The notes: generated by a model not told the origin, from the sequence alone. A stretch of 64,000 bases of DNA from Ferruginibacter sp. (GCA_013141435.1 JABFQZ010000020.1:1-64000); one strand, 5' to 3'; numbered from the stretch's first letter, positions 1 to 9,966 are shown. A program made the numbers and translations.

Positions 1-2
1 TG

Positions 3-233
3 GTAATCCCTGAAAATATTGGATTAATATTTTTACCTCCTTACAGCCCAGAGTTGAACCCAGCTGAAAATATGTGGGCAATGTTAAAAAGAAAATTTAA
101 TAACAAATTACATCAATCGCTTGAAGGTCTGAGTGAGTTTATTACAGTAGCTACAGCTAAAATTACAAAAGAAGGGGTTAAAAAAACTTGCAGTTTTGAG
201 TATATTTTTTCAGAATCTATTTGGACTAATTAA
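3..233 (+). CDS. IS630-family transposase, C-terminal part (cut by window edge)
   Basis: The reading frame is open from the window edge and gives 76 residues. It contains LPPYSPELNPAENMW, the hallmark around the last catalytic acidic residue of the DDE domain in IS630/Tc1-like transposases (ELNPAEN, where the E is the metal ligand). The N-terminal helix-turn-helix and the first two acidic residues would lie to the left of the window, so it cannot be said whether the element is intact. The family moves by cut-and-paste into TA targets. The element's right end should lie shortly after the stop, in 234-290, but no clear terminal inverted repeat can be assigned from one end alone. Confidence 0.88.
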   Translation, partial: VIPENIGLIFLPPYSPELNPAENMWAMLKRKFNNKLHQSLEGLSEFITVATAKITKEGVKKTCSFEYIFSESIWTN

Positions 234-247
234 TATTTATAATTGGT

Positions 248-271
248 ATTACTTATATATCAAAAACCATG
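248..271 (+). repeat. 24-nt exact repeat, copy 1 (pair at 8763-8786)
   Basis: The 24 bases beginning ATTACTTATATATCAAAAAC are found again, unchanged and in the same orientation, at 8763-8786, followed in both places by a loosely similar T-rich stretch. This copy lies 15 bases after an IS630-type transposase gene. The other lies about 30-50 bases beyond an IS982 fragment. It may be an insertion-sequence end or another short mobile remnant, but its nature is not established. Confidence 0.6.
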
Positions 272-291
272 GCTCTTTTTTTAATCTGTAG

Positions 292-3200
292 TTACAACAT
301 TGTAAATCTAGTATTTTTTACTTCATTTTTATTATTTGTAATTTCCAAGTTATATAAACCAGCAACTGCATTTTTTACAGTTACCATATATTTTTCGGTA
401 GTAGTTTTAGCAGTTATGCTATTGGTTTGTATTGTCTGCCCTAGTGGGTTTATAATTTTAATTGTATAGTTACCCTCTGGCATATTGTTTAAATACAAGT
501 TTATATTACCATTTATTACTTGGTTTGGTAGTATTGCTATATTTGGTTTTGTGGTTTCATTGGCATCTATTATTGCACTTACCATAGCTATAGTGCTGTA
601 CTGTATTGCTCCTTGTAAATTAGTAGCTTTTATTCTGTACCAATTGTTTGCTTTACTTGCTGCATTATCTAATATTGTATAACTATTGTTAGCACCATTA
701 TTGGCAGTAGGTAGTTGGGTTTTTAAATTGGCAAATTGTATGCCATCTGCACTATGCTCTATACTGTATGTATTAATATTGTTTTCGTTTTGTACTGCCC
801 AGTTTACAGTTATGGTTTTATCTGCCTTGCGTATTGCCGATATATTTGTAAAATACATAGGCTTTTGTTTAAACACTATCTTAAATCTATCTGCTGCTTT
901 GCTCATTGCTTCTGCAGTTATTTCAAATTTTACGTTGGTAGAGTCCAATAAACTAAGCTCAGTTTCGGTTTGCAAGTATTTATCTACCAAATAAGCATAT
1001 AAGCCAATATTATGCAACATATATGGCATTACTGTAAATGCGTATTGCGAAACTCTTGTACCTGTAAGCGATAATTTTATGGTATCGTTTATGGTTAATG
1101 CTGCACGTTTTTCTACAGCTAATTTTTTATTGTTGTTGGTTATTACTAAATTATCGTAGGTATTGGTAAATTTTACCATATCGTTATTGTCAATATCATT
1201 GCTAAAGGAGTTATCAAAACTAGCTGTTACAGCATCTACCATTTGCAATGTATTACTACCATCTTTCGATAATAAGCTTACGCATATTGTTGGATAATCT
1301 ACAGTGGCACCATTGCCACGGCTTACCAAATTACTTGTTGTTCCTTTATCGGTTTCTTTTATGGTAATGCCATAAGTGCCTGTAGTATTTTTTTGTACAA
1401 AAAAGGCTTCACCACTTTCTAAATAGTTTCTTAGTTTGCCTGCTGGGTTTCCATTGAGCCTATAATTGCCTGCTACTAAGCTATAACTTTCGTAACCTCC
1501 TACGCCATATAAACCAGGCAATACTGGGTTCCAGGCTGTAAAGCCATCTACAATATTTGTTTTTGTTATTGGTGCAAAACTTATTTGCGATGCATACGGA
1601 TTGCCAATAGATTGGTAAGAGCCAACTGCAGTACTAAATACTTGATTGCCCATTCTTACTTGCCCATTTATACGCAAATTAGTAGCTGTGCCAGTTCCTG
1701 TGGTAGTATTTGCTGCGCCTCTATCGCCACGTACAAATACCATATAGCCCAAGTTATTGGCTATTGCTGTGGTGGTGGTATTGGTAAGTTCTACCCATAC
1801 ATCGGCCGAAATATTATAGTATTTCATAGAGCCTCGTTGGGTGTAATAATCTAATTGGGCATTGGGGCCACTTGGCCCTGTAATGGAGGTGCCATACCCT
1901 GTAGAAGTTAAGGCACTAACGTTTTCTCTCCAAGCTGCAGCTACCGTAGGCGATGAGCCTATTTCGATAGGTGTAGCTAAAAACCTCCACGATTTTTGAC
2001 CAAATAAATATCTTTCTACATTGGCTTTTCCTGCAATGGAGTTTCCACTATTTGCACCAGCATTAGTAATATCGTTTACATTGGCCGTATAGCTATTGGT
2101 AGATGTAAGGGTTAAATTATTATTTGTAGTAAATGTTTTGCTATTTACATTACCAAACATAAAATTCTTAGTTACTTTTAAAGTATCGCCAACTGTATTT
2201 ATCAAATACACATCGTTACTTATTTGTAAATCTTTTATTGCTTTTGATACAAAGTATGTACCCGATAAAGCTTGGGCTTTGCAAGGGCTATTCAAATTGA
2301 GTTTTCCTGCTGTGCAATTAATATTACTATTACTATTCAAATAATCGGTAAAGTTTAGTGTGCCATTATTGGTAAGTAGGCCACCTGCTTTTACTGTTAC
2401 AGAGTTTATTTGAATATTACTAGCTACATCAATTATTGGCGAATTAGTTACGTTTGGTATTTCTACATCATCGTTTACAGTTGGCAGTGTGCCTGTATCC
2501 CAATTGGTGGCCGTTGTCCAATTTTGATTGGTTGTGCCTGTCCATACTTTTGGTTTAAATACTTCATCTGCCCCCAAATCGGGTCCGTAAGGTACTACAC
2601 CTGTTTTTCTGGCTTCGGCATCCCAATCGGTAGCAAAAGAAGCGTTGTAAAGCCCTAAACCTCTTACACTGCAAATATTATTAGGGTCTAAATGTAAATC
2701 ACCATTAGGAGCATCTACAAAATTGATGATTAACCCTGTATGGCTAAGTGCATCGTTGCCCGAGGCTGTTCGCCATGCGGCTAATGTATTGGTTGTATAA
2801 CCAGCACCTGTAGCACCTACTGTTGCTGAATTGCTTGCGTTTAGTGCATTGTAATTACTATTAAATCCTGTAAAAGTTGCACCTGTATTTGCTATAGCAA
2901 AATTATTACCTGTACCGGTGCGTACAATTTTAAAAATATTATTTACAATATTTACTGTGTTGCCAATAGCATTGTATAGTAAACCAACGCTATTGGCAGA
3001 GCCAGCACTTGCACTTCCACCAATATTAATTGAATTATGATAATAATTTCTAGTGCCAGCAGCCCCAGCATCGTTCACACCAATACATCGCATGGCATTG
3101 CTATTTGCCCCATTCATTAAGCTTATCATATTATTACTTACTGTCCAGTTACCTCCATTAGGGTAGAAACCAATAATAGATGCAGCTGCTCCAGTATTAG

Positions 3201-6045
3201 TGTTAGTAAGGTTATAAATTTTATTGTAATGCGCAGTACCACCAACAACAGTGTTAGAAGTAGCTATACCTACTACCGATACATCATTTGCTCCTGTATT
3301 TGAAGCTTTTAAATTATAAACTTTATTATTCCTAATAATATTTCCGCTTGTAGCAGAATCTAAAAAGGAAATGCCTACAACAGCACTATTCTCAAATACT
3401 CCTGAGCTTAAACTTAATGATTCAAAGTTATTCAAAACGTTTGCCAAAATACTAACTGGATTATTGCCAGAATAATGTATGCCGCTTACTAAAGTGCTTG
3501 TTGTTGAACTATTACTTTTTAATATACTTATAATATTACTATCTAAAACATTTGCTCCAGCACCAGCACCAGTTACTCGTAATCCAAATACATTACCAGT
3601 AGCAGTAAGCGTATTGATTGTATTTTTATGAAAAGTAAGTTTAGTGCCAGATCTTGAAAAAATGCCAAAAACAGGCGACGATACAATTGATGTACTCAAA
3701 TTGGTAATACTATTATTATTTAATATTACTTCGTTTGCGGTTGTCTCATTGTATATTCCTGTAACACTTGTGGTAGTACCATTAGAAATAAGATTGCTAA
3801 TCGTATTACTTTTAACGTTTACAATACCTGTATGTACAGCAGCAGGTTTATCTAAATAAATGCCATAAATAGTACCTGAGCTAGTAATATTAGTAACTGT
3901 ATTTGTGGTAATAATAGTTGAATCGGTACCCATATTACTGACTGCTAACCCAAATGCATCTCCAGTTGCAAGAGTCCAGTTATTAAAAACATTATTATTT
4001 ATTACTTTTTTGGGTGCAGATGTTCCATCAAACCTTTCGTAATTAAAAATGCCCAAAATATCTGTACCTCCATTAACAGATACGTTAGACATATTATTAT
4101 TTGTATTAGTAACTAAAGTATTAGATGGTGAAGGTTGACCTGCGTAAATAAAGTAAACTCTATCCGTACCATTACTTGCAATTTTGGTAAAAGAAGTTAC
4201 TACCGAATTGTTATTTATCATTTTTGTGCCACTATTTGGCATTTTATTGCCATTTAAAATCATAAAAACATTTGCTTGTGTGTTTACATTTATATTAGTG
4301 AAAGTATTATCATTAATAGTTTGATTAGTAATTACAGCAAAAATATGCGTAAATATATATAAGTGTCTATGTCTAACAGATTGTAATATGTTAACCATAC
4401 CTCTAAAATCGTTACCATTTACATTTACCGTTGTACTTTTACATGCTATGTGTATAACGCTTAAATCCCCAATGGTTACTGCACTAAATTTTACAAAATC
4501 TTCTGTTGCAGTACCAAATTTATTAGTGTTAATATTTACAGTAGATCCCAAAAAAGTATCTGAAACAAATACAGCTCCAACCTTTGATACCTCTGAATTT
4601 GCAGGTGATGTTAATACTGTTAATGTTGATACCAAATTTAAACCAGAAAAAGTATTATTATTGATATTTAATACACATGTACTTGCGCCAGCCTGTATAG
4701 AAACCAAATAGGCTACCCATGATGTTATTAATGTATTTGCATTGGTAAATGTGCCGACACCGGCAACGGAATTTCCTAATTGGTTATTATTAACATTAAT
4801 GGCATTTATAACAGCTGCTGTGTTATGAAATACCGAATAAGTACCATCGGTTACACCAGTTACTGATCCAGTTACTGTATTATTATTTACATTTATAGTA
4901 CCGATTACCGATGTATTTAAAATTAACTGAAGGTTACTACTTGTACTAGTTGCAGCTATTGTACAATTAGAAATTGTGTTATTATTTATTTTAAAAGTGG
5001 CTGTACCCAAGCCTGTTGTTATACCAATTGTAGAAATGGCACTAATTGTGTTTGCAAAAGTTGTAGTTAAATTATCTGTAATTGTAATTGTGTTATTAGT
5101 TATATTACTTGAAATTGTGCCTGTAGGTTGTCCAACAGAATAATCTTTAAATATTGCCCTAATATTTGCTGCTGCAGCACCAGCAACATTGCCACTAACT
5201 ACATTATTATACGATACGTTTTCGTTTGTTTGGTGGTTTATATAGATACCGTATCTATCAGCAGAATTTGAGATAAAACTATTACTAGTAGCGGTTTCGC
5301 CCCAACCAGTAATACTATTACCAGTGCCAGCAGCTGAACCTCCGATATCGTTATTTGCATCTTGATATGCAGCTGTATTGCTGCCTATTAAAGTAATACC
5401 AGCATTACAATTACTGATAGTATTGCCATAAAATTTATTGTTGCTATTAGCACCAGTGGCATTGCTTATGTCGGCAGGTGTTAATAAAGTACTAGTATGT
5501 CTTGTATTACTATAAATGCCAAAAGTATTTGCGTTTGTTTTGTTTAAAGAAATACTACAGCTTTGTATGGTATTTCTTTGAGCACCATTAGTAGCCGATG
5601 CATAAAAAAGGGCAATACCCCATTCTGTCATTTTATTAGTATTTGAAGCTGTAGGGTCTTCCTGTAGTGTAAATCCTGTTATACTTACATAATCGGCACC
5701 TACAATTTTTATGATAGCATCTACATCGCTATTTGTTGTTTGCGGATAAAAAGCAGTAATTGTATTTGCATTACCTACAAAAGATATTGGATTAGCAACT
5801 GTACCAGTAATTACAGAAGAATGTGCTCCAGCGCCACCAATTATATATCCTCCTAGCGGTGCAGTTTGCGGATTAGATGCTACAACATTAAATATTACTC
5901 CGCCGGCACCCACGCCATTGGTATTTAAGGCAGTAATTGCCGCAGACAGGGTAGCGTAGTCTCCAGGTATATTTTTAGTACCTGTTAATGGTACAGCAGA
6001 TGCCGAAAAAGTTGCAAATAATAAAAAGAATAATATAGATTTCAT
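292..6045 (-). CDS. Giant secreted parallel beta-helix protein with T9SS sorting domain
   Basis: A protein of 1917 residues with a signal peptide (about 1-17, ending SASA). Residues 30 to about 1130 form a long ladder of NNNTI/NNTIS-type repeats typical of right-handed parallel beta-helix surface proteins. A Trp-rich motif (NWTTATNWDTGTLP, near 1165) and SWRFLATPI (near 1351) follow, both common in Bacteroidota surface proteins. The last 80 or so residues resemble a type A T9SS sorting domain with the usual short beta-strands (GNYTIKIINPLGQ, AGLYNLEI). It is probably exported by the Sec and type IX systems and attached to or released from the cell surface. Beta-helices of this kind often bind or cleave polysaccharide, but no catalytic site is recognisable, so a binding or adhesive role is only an inference. 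Confidence 0.85.
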   Translation of the reverse strand: MKSILFFLLFATFSASAVPLTGTKNIPGDYATLSAAITALNTNGVGAGGVIFNVVASNPQTAPLGGYIIGGAGAHSSVITGTVANPISFVGNANTITAFYPQTTNSDVDAIIKIVGADYVSITGFTLQEDPTASNTNKMTEWGIALFYASATNGAQRNTIQSCSISLNKTNANTFGIYSNTRHTSTLLTPADISNATGANSNNKFYGNTISNCNAGITLIGSNTAAYQDANNDIGGSAAGTGNSITGWGETATSNSFISNSADRYGIYINHQTNENVSYNNVVSGNVAGAAAANIRAIFKDYSVGQPTGTISSNITNNTITITDNLTTTFANTISAISTIGITTGLGTATFKINNNTISNCTIAATSTSSNLQLILNTSVIGTINVNNNTVTGSVTGVTDGTYSVFHNTAAVINAINVNNNQLGNSVAGVGTFTNANTLITSWVAYLVSIQAGASTCVLNINNNTFSGLNLVSTLTVLTSPANSEVSKVGAVFVSDTFLGSTVNINTNKFGTATEDFVKFSAVTIGDLSVIHIACKSTTVNVNGNDFRGMVNILQSVRHRHLYIFTHIFAVITNQTINDNTFTNINVNTQANVFMILNGNKMPNSGTKMINNNSVVTSFTKIASNGTDRVYFIYAGQPSPSNTLVTNTNNNMSNVSVNGGTDILGIFNYERFDGTSAPKKVINNNVFNNWTLATGDAFGLAVSNMGTDSTIITTNTVTNITSSGTIYGIYLDKPAAVHTGIVNVKSNTISNLISNGTTTSVTGIYNETTANEVILNNNSITNLSTSIVSSPVFGIFSRSGTKLTFHKNTINTLTATGNVFGLRVTGAGAGANVLDSNIISILKSNSSTTSTLVSGIHYSGNNPVSILANVLNNFESLSLSSGVFENSAVVGISFLDSATSGNIIRNNKVYNLKASNTGANDVSVVGIATSNTVVGGTAHYNKIYNLTNTNTGAAASIIGFYPNGGNWTVSNNMISLMNGANSNAMRCIGVNDAGAAGTRNYYHNSINIGGSASAGSANSVGLLYNAIGNTVNIVNNIFKIVRTGTGNNFAIANTGATFTGFNSNYNALNASNSATVGATGAGYTTNTLAAWRTASGNDALSHTGLIINFVDAPNGDLHLDPNNICSVRGLGLYNASFATDWDAEARKTGVVPYGPDLGADEVFKPKVWTGTTNQNWTTATNWDTGTLPTVNDDVEIPNVTNSPIIDVASNIQINSVTVKAGGLLTNNGTLNFTDYLNSNSNINCTAGKLNLNSPCKAQALSGTYFVSKAIKDLQISNDVYLINTVGDTLKVTKNFMFGNVNSKTFTTNNNLTLTSTNSYTANVNDITNAGANSGNSIAGKANVERYLFGQKSWRFLATPIEIGSSPTVAAAWRENVSALTSTGYGTSITGPSGPNAQLDYYTQRGSMKYYNISADVWVELTNTTTTAIANNLGYMVFVRGDRGAANTTTGTGTATNLRINGQVRMGNQVFSTAVGSYQSIGNPYASQISFAPITKTNIVDGFTAWNPVLPGLYGVGGYESYSLVAGNYRLNGNPAGKLRNYLESGEAFFVQKNTTGTYGITIKETDKGTTSNLVSRGNGATVDYPTICVSLLSKDGSNTLQMVDAVTASFDNSFSNDIDNNDMVKFTNTYDNLVITNNNKKLAVEKRAALTINDTIKLSLTGTRVSQYAFTVMPYMLHNIGLYAYLVDKYLQTETELSLLDSTNVKFEITAEAMSKAADRFKIVFKQKPMYFTNISAIRKADKTITVNWAVQNENNINTYSIEHSADGIQFANLKTQLPTANNGANNSYTILDNAASKANNWYRIKATNLQGAIQYSTIAMVSAIIDANETTKPNIAILPNQVINGNINLYLNNMPEGNYTIKIINPLGQTIQTNSITAKTTTEKYMVTVKNAVAGLYNLEITNNKNEVKNTRFTML

Positions 6046-6198
6046 TTGTTTATTATTTTATTTAATCATCAACATATTTTACCCCTAACTGATGAAATAA
6101 TGTATTATTGAAGAAATTATTTTCAATATTTTTTATTTTGGCTCTTCTTATTTGTTTTCTTTTTAAAGACGATTTTTTGAGCTTTTAATTCCTTACTA

Positions 6199-6216
6199 AT
6201 GTCAATAAATAGTAAA
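6199..6216 (-). promoter_or_regulatory. Possible upstream element shared with the neighbouring secreted-protein gene
   Basis: The minus strand reads TTTACTATTTATTGACAT, 154 bases upstream of the giant beta-helix gene. Nearly the same sequence (17 of 18 bases) occurs about 99 bases upstream of the glycosidase gene at 8465-8482. It contains a TTGACA-like box, but no TAnnTTTG box stands at the expected spacing. A shared regulator or promoter site is possible but weakly supported. Confidence 0.25.
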
Positions 6217-6248
6217 AAACTTAATAATTACCCTTTTATCGAAAACAT

Positions 6249-8366
6249 TTACTGTATTATTATCTTAAGTGTATTTATTTTATCGTTTTTATAACACTGC
6301 AAAACATAAGTACCAGGTGTAATAGCATTACTAATTAAAATATTGCCAACCCCCGCAGTAAATAGAACATTGTTTACCATTACAACCTTGCCTTTTATGT
6401 CTATAATACTATAAGCTATATTGCCATTTGTATTTGGCCATATTAGTTTAAGTTTATCGCCCTTTATAGTTGGATTTGGATAAGCAGTTAAAAGTTCATT
6501 TTCAAAATGGAGCACTACTTTTTTTATTTCGCTATACGCATATTGCCCATTCTTATCTACCATTTTTAACCTGTAATAATATGTTCCATTTTCTACTACA
6601 TTAAAGTCGGTGGTTTTATAATCATAAGATAAACTGCCAGTATTAGCTTGCAGTGTAATTATTTTTTTAAAATTATTATCATTTAAAGCCCTTTCAACTT
6701 CTATATAATTAGTGTTTATTTCATTAGCTGTCTCCCAAGTTAATTGTACATTGTTGTTTATTGTTTTTTCGGCATTAAAATGCAATACAGTAAGGGGTAG
6801 TACAACTGCATTTACTGTAGCAATGTTACTTACAACCGATTCATTGTTTAGCCTATCTATAGAAGTTACATAATAATTATAGATAACATTTGGCAAAACA
6901 TCAGCATCTATAAACGTTTCAATATCGGTAGCAGTTATTGTTAGAATATGATTTGCATTAGTAATAACTGGTGCAGTATTTATGTTTTTATAAATCACAA
7001 ACTGTTTTACCTTATCCATTTCATTTATGGCAGTTGCAGGTTTTACCCAATTTAGCTGTATTGTATTATTGCCTAATTGTACTGCAGTAAGCGATGTAGC
7101 TGTAGCTGGCACTACATTATCTTTCCACAACATAGTAGGTTGTAATGCAGGTTTGTTATAAAAATTTAATTGTAAACTATCTCTAAATCCTAGGGGATTG
7201 TTGCGAAGGCTATTAGTATTATACACAATCTGACCACTTATGTTTGATAGGCTTCTATCTAAACGCACCTGCCGTGGTATTTGTGTAAGGTCAGTTGCAA
7301 ATGCGGCATTTTGAAGAGCATCTCCTACTTTGTAGCCGGCTTGACCCATATAAATATGCCTGCCAAAATTATTGTTGTTCCACCAAGTTGCTAAAATATT
7401 ATAGTCGGTACCTGTTTGACCTATGTACCAATATACTTGTGGTGCTAAATAATCTACCCAGCCTTGTTGTTGCCATAATCGACTATTGGCAAATAAGTCT
7501 TTTTTATGTTGTGTAGCCCCTGCAGATGTATTACTTCCTGCAGCATCTGCTGGGGAGCTCATCCAAACTCCTGTAGGCGAAATACCAAATTTTACCCAAG
7601 GTTTGACTGTTTTTATACTATCATTTAGTCTTTTTACTAGTGTATCCACATTACTACGTCTCCAATCTCCCCTATTTGCAATACCTCTGTTGTGTATAGC
7701 GTACACGGAATCATCGTTGTATGTTGTTAATGCTGGGTTTGTGTAAAAATAATCATCGAAATGGATGCCATCTACATCATAATTGCGTACAACATGCATA
7801 ACTACTTGTATAATATGCTCCAATACTTCGGGAGCACCTGGGTTTAGCAATTTTTGTTTTGCGCCACTAGCTGTAGTTGTTACATCCATTATCCAAGTGG
7901 GGTGCGCTTTTGCTACATGCGATGCATCAAGGGCGGCATAACTTGCAGGAGTAAAAGATGCCATTGCTCTATAAGGATTAAACCATGCATGAAATTCCAT
8001 GCCCCTAGACTTTGTTTCATTAATCATAAAAGCCAATGGATCGTACAATGGGCTTGGCGCTACACCTTGTATACCAGTTAAAACTGCACTCCAAGGCTCA
8101 TATGGATTTGGATATAATGCATCGCACTGGCTACGCACTTGTACAAAAATTGCATTCATGCCCGTAGTTTTATGCTCAGTTACTCTTTGTATAAATGTAG
8201 ATTGTTCTTGTGCAGTAGTGGATCCTACCGATGGCCAATCAATATTTGAATGCGTTGCTATCCATGCCCCACGCATTTCTCTTTTTGGGGGCGTTTGTGC
8301 ATTTATATTTAGCATTTGCATAGTGCCAATGCTAAATAGTATAGGTAAAATATATCTCATTCTCAT
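6249..8366 (-). CDS. Secreted GHL10-family (DUF187) glycosidase-like protein with FN3 and T9SS sorting domain
   Basis: A protein of 705 residues with a signal peptide of about 24. Residues 29-380 match the glycosyl-hydrolase-like GHL10 family (YngK type): REMRGAWIATHSNIDWPS at the start of the barrel, EFHAWFNPYRA on a core strand, DGIHFDDYFY with the conserved acidic pair, and APQVYWYIG. Family members are thought to cleave bacterial glycans such as peptidoglycan-derived or cell-wall polymers. Fibronectin-III-like segments (about 415-510 and 540-625) and a T9SS sorting domain (about 630-705, starting near LTAYPNPTIKGDKL) follow. It lies 203 bases upstream of the beta-helix gene on the same strand, so both may serve polysaccharide binding and breakdown at the surface. 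The substrate is not known. Confidence 0.88.
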   Translation of the reverse strand: MRMRYILPILFSIGTMQMLNINAQTPPKREMRGAWIATHSNIDWPSVGSTTAQEQSTFIQRVTEHKTTGMNAIFVQVRSQCDALYPNPYEPWSAVLTGIQGVAPSPLYDPLAFMINETKSRGMEFHAWFNPYRAMASFTPASYAALDASHVAKAHPTWIMDVTTTASGAKQKLLNPGAPEVLEHIIQVVMHVVRNYDVDGIHFDDYFYTNPALTTYNDDSVYAIHNRGIANRGDWRRSNVDTLVKRLNDSIKTVKPWVKFGISPTGVWMSSPADAAGSNTSAGATQHKKDLFANSRLWQQQGWVDYLAPQVYWYIGQTGTDYNILATWWNNNNFGRHIYMGQAGYKVGDALQNAAFATDLTQIPRQVRLDRSLSNISGQIVYNTNSLRNNPLGFRDSLQLNFYNKPALQPTMLWKDNVVPATATSLTAVQLGNNTIQLNWVKPATAINEMDKVKQFVIYKNINTAPVITNANHILTITATDIETFIDADVLPNVIYNYYVTSIDRLNNESVVSNIATVNAVVLPLTVLHFNAEKTINNNVQLTWETANEINTNYIEVERALNDNNFKKIITLQANTGSLSYDYKTTDFNVVENGTYYYRLKMVDKNGQYAYSEIKKVVLHFENELLTAYPNPTIKGDKLKLIWPNTNGNIAYSIIDIKGKVVMVNNVLFTAGVGNILISNAITPGTYVLQCYKNDKINTLKIIIQ

Positions 8367-8464
8367 TTTTTGTGTAAATCTTAAAATATTGTAAAAAATA
8401 AATTTATAAGTATAACGTTAAAAAAAGGAGTTTATTTTATAACCTTATAAAATATTAAATTATT

Positions 8465-8482
8465 ATGTCAATAAATAATAAA
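8465..8482 (-). promoter_or_regulatory. Possible upstream element, second copy
   Basis: Near-copy of the element at 6199-6216 (minus strand, TTATTTATTGACAT core), 99 bases upstream of the glycosidase start. Two secreted-protein genes sharing it hints at common control, but with only two copies in AT-rich DNA chance is not excluded. Confidence 0.25.
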
Positions 8483-8552
8483 GTATAGTATGGTATTCAA
8501 TATTTTATAAGAAATTTTTATTTACTCAAATTAAATAATATTATGTTTAACC

Positions 8553-8740
8553 TTAACATAAAACAATCAAAATAGTAATGATTTTAGAGTGGGTTAGAGT
8601 GGCTTTTCTGTTGCGCTTTTTTATGCCTTCAGCAAAAGGTAATGCTTGTTTTTTAAACTCAAGTTCAAATTCATTGAAAAATCGTCCGTTTTCACAAAAA
8701 TTTCTGTTACTTTGTCTGAGAAAAGAGGTGTGTTTATAAT
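8553..8740 (-). pseudogene. IS982-family transposase remnant, N-terminal part, frameshifted
   Basis: On the minus strand one frame reads SDKVTEIFVKTDDF (about 8676-8719) and a second frame continues FNEFELEFKKQALPFAEGIK, then KRNRKATLTHSKIITILIVL, ending at a stop at 8553-8555. Together they follow the N-terminus of IS982 transposases (DKITEIF...DDFC.EF..E.KK...RNRKSRLS.SEIITILI). The frame changes near a T-run around 8675-8690. The rest of the transposase, including its catalytic acidic residues, is absent, so this is a dead fragment. No start codon or terminal repeats can be assigned. It occupies the middle of the 535-base gap between the glycosidase and the metallo-hydrolase genes; nothing else is recognised in that gap apart from two short repeats. 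Confidence 0.72.
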
Positions 8741-8762
8741 TGATGTATTTTATTATTTATCA

Positions 8763-8786
8763 ATTACTTATATATCAAAAACCATG
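8763..8786 (+). repeat. 24-nt exact repeat, copy 2
   Basis: Identical to 248-271 and in the same orientation. It lies just outside the IS982 fragment. See the entry at 248-271. Confidence 0.6.
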
Positions 8787-8901
8787 CCTATTTTTTACTT
8801 TTTTTAACCTTACTTTTGTATTTTATTAAACCGAACTCAGGTTACAAATAAATTAACGCTGTGCAAATTGCTTTCTTTGATTCTTTATGCGAAACACTTT
8901 A

Positions 8902-9678
8902 TTATACATTCAATTGCAACCCATCATAAGCTAAAGCGCATTGAGCGTTCAGGGTTTTATTTATTACATCATGTAGTCCAAGCTGGTGGCTTATATGGGT
9001 AAAATATGCTTGTGGTATTTTTAACTCTTCTACCAAGCTAGTAGCTTCATCAATAGTAAAATGCGATAAATGTTTTTTGTGCCGTAGCGCATTTACAACC
9101 ATAATTTGGCTGCCTACTATTTTTTGTTTTTCGGTATCATCAATTTTATTTGCATCAGTTATATAAGTAAAATTGCCAAACCTAAATCCTAACACAGGCA
9201 TGTGTAAGTGCATTACTTTTATTGGTGTTATTTGTATATCGCCTACCATAAAAGTTTCCTCGGTTATTTCTATTAAATTAATATCGGGTATGCCAGGGTA
9301 TTTATGCTCAGCAAACACATAATAAAATTCATTTTTTAATGCCTTTTGTGTAAGTTGGTTTGCATATACATTTATTGCTTTTTCGTTAAAATAATTAAAA
9401 GCTTTTACATCATCTAGCCCTGCTACATGGTCTTTGTGTGGGTGGGTAAAAAGTATGGCATCTATATTTTTTACTTTTTGTCGTAGCATTTGGTACCTAA
9501 AATCTGGTGTAGTATCTACCACTATTGTTGTAGTAGCCGATTGTACCATTATACTACTTCGTAAGCGATTATCTTTTGGGTTTGAAGATACACATACTTC
9601 GCAATTGCAAGCTATCATTGGCACACCGCTACTTGTACCAGTGCCTAAAAAAGTTATCGTAAGTGGTAAAAAAGACAT
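8902..9678 (-). CDS. Metallo-beta-lactamase-fold hydrolase, PhnP-like
   Basis: A soluble protein of 258 residues. It opens with TFLGTGTSSGVPMIACNCEV, the N-terminus typical of PhnP-type phosphodiesterases and related metallo-hydrolases. The metal-binding motif THPHKDH (H79, H81, D83, H84) is followed by GLDD, and further ligands are likely in VMHLHMPVLGF, YITDANKID and YFTHISH. Cys24, Cys26 and Cys29 resemble the structural zinc site of PhnP. PhnP proper acts on cyclic phosphate esters, but no phosphonate genes are near, so the natural substrate is unknown. It lies 24 bases downstream of the small gene 9703-9966 on the same strand, so the two probably form an operon. Confidence 0.85.
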   Translation of the reverse strand: MSFLPLTITFLGTGTSSGVPMIACNCEVCVSSNPKDNRLRSSIMVQSATTTIVVDTTPDFRYQMLRQKVKNIDAILFTHPHKDHVAGLDDVKAFNYFNEKAINVYANQLTQKALKNEFYYVFAEHKYPGIPDINLIEITEETFMVGDIQITPIKVMHLHMPVLGFRFGNFTYITDANKIDDTEKQKIVGSQIMVVNALRHKKHLSHFTIDEATSLVEELKIPQAYFTHISHQLGLHDVINKTLNAQCALAYDGLQLNV

Positions 9679-9702
9679 TATCTTAAGTTTGAAAAACTTT
9701 TT

Positions 9703-9966
9703 TTAAACAGCAATTGCCATTACTTCGGAGTATAGTTTTTGGCTTTCTAAAGTTAACGCATCAAAATTTATATTTAATTGCGGTAGCAAATCTATGAGTG
9801 TATTTATACGCCCTTCGGTAGGCAAAAATTTATTGAGTACAACTACTTTTTTTGCTTGCAAAATACAATAACCACTCTGAAAAGATCCTCTTTCGTAGCG
9901 CATTACATAGCCACTTTCTTCAGCTATTCTTTCCACTTTATCCAATGTGTTTTGTGTAAATTTCAT
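9703..9966 (-). CDS. Conserved small cytoplasmic protein, function unknown
   Basis: A protein of 87 residues without signal peptide or membrane segment. It begins MKFTQNTLDKVERIAEESGY, with GYCILQAKKVVVLNKFLPTE in the middle. It looks like a real gene because of its mixed, charged composition and its close spacing (24 bases) to the metallo-hydrolase gene downstream. I do not recognise a named domain. The fold looks alpha/beta: an amphipathic N-terminal helix, two short strands and a C-terminal helix. A role linked to the hydrolase is an inference from co-location only. Confidence 0.72.
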   Translation of the reverse strand: MKFTQNTLDKVERIAEESGYVMRYERGSFQSGYCILQAKKVVVLNKFLPTEGRINTLIDLLPQLNINFDALTLESQKLYSEVMAIAV

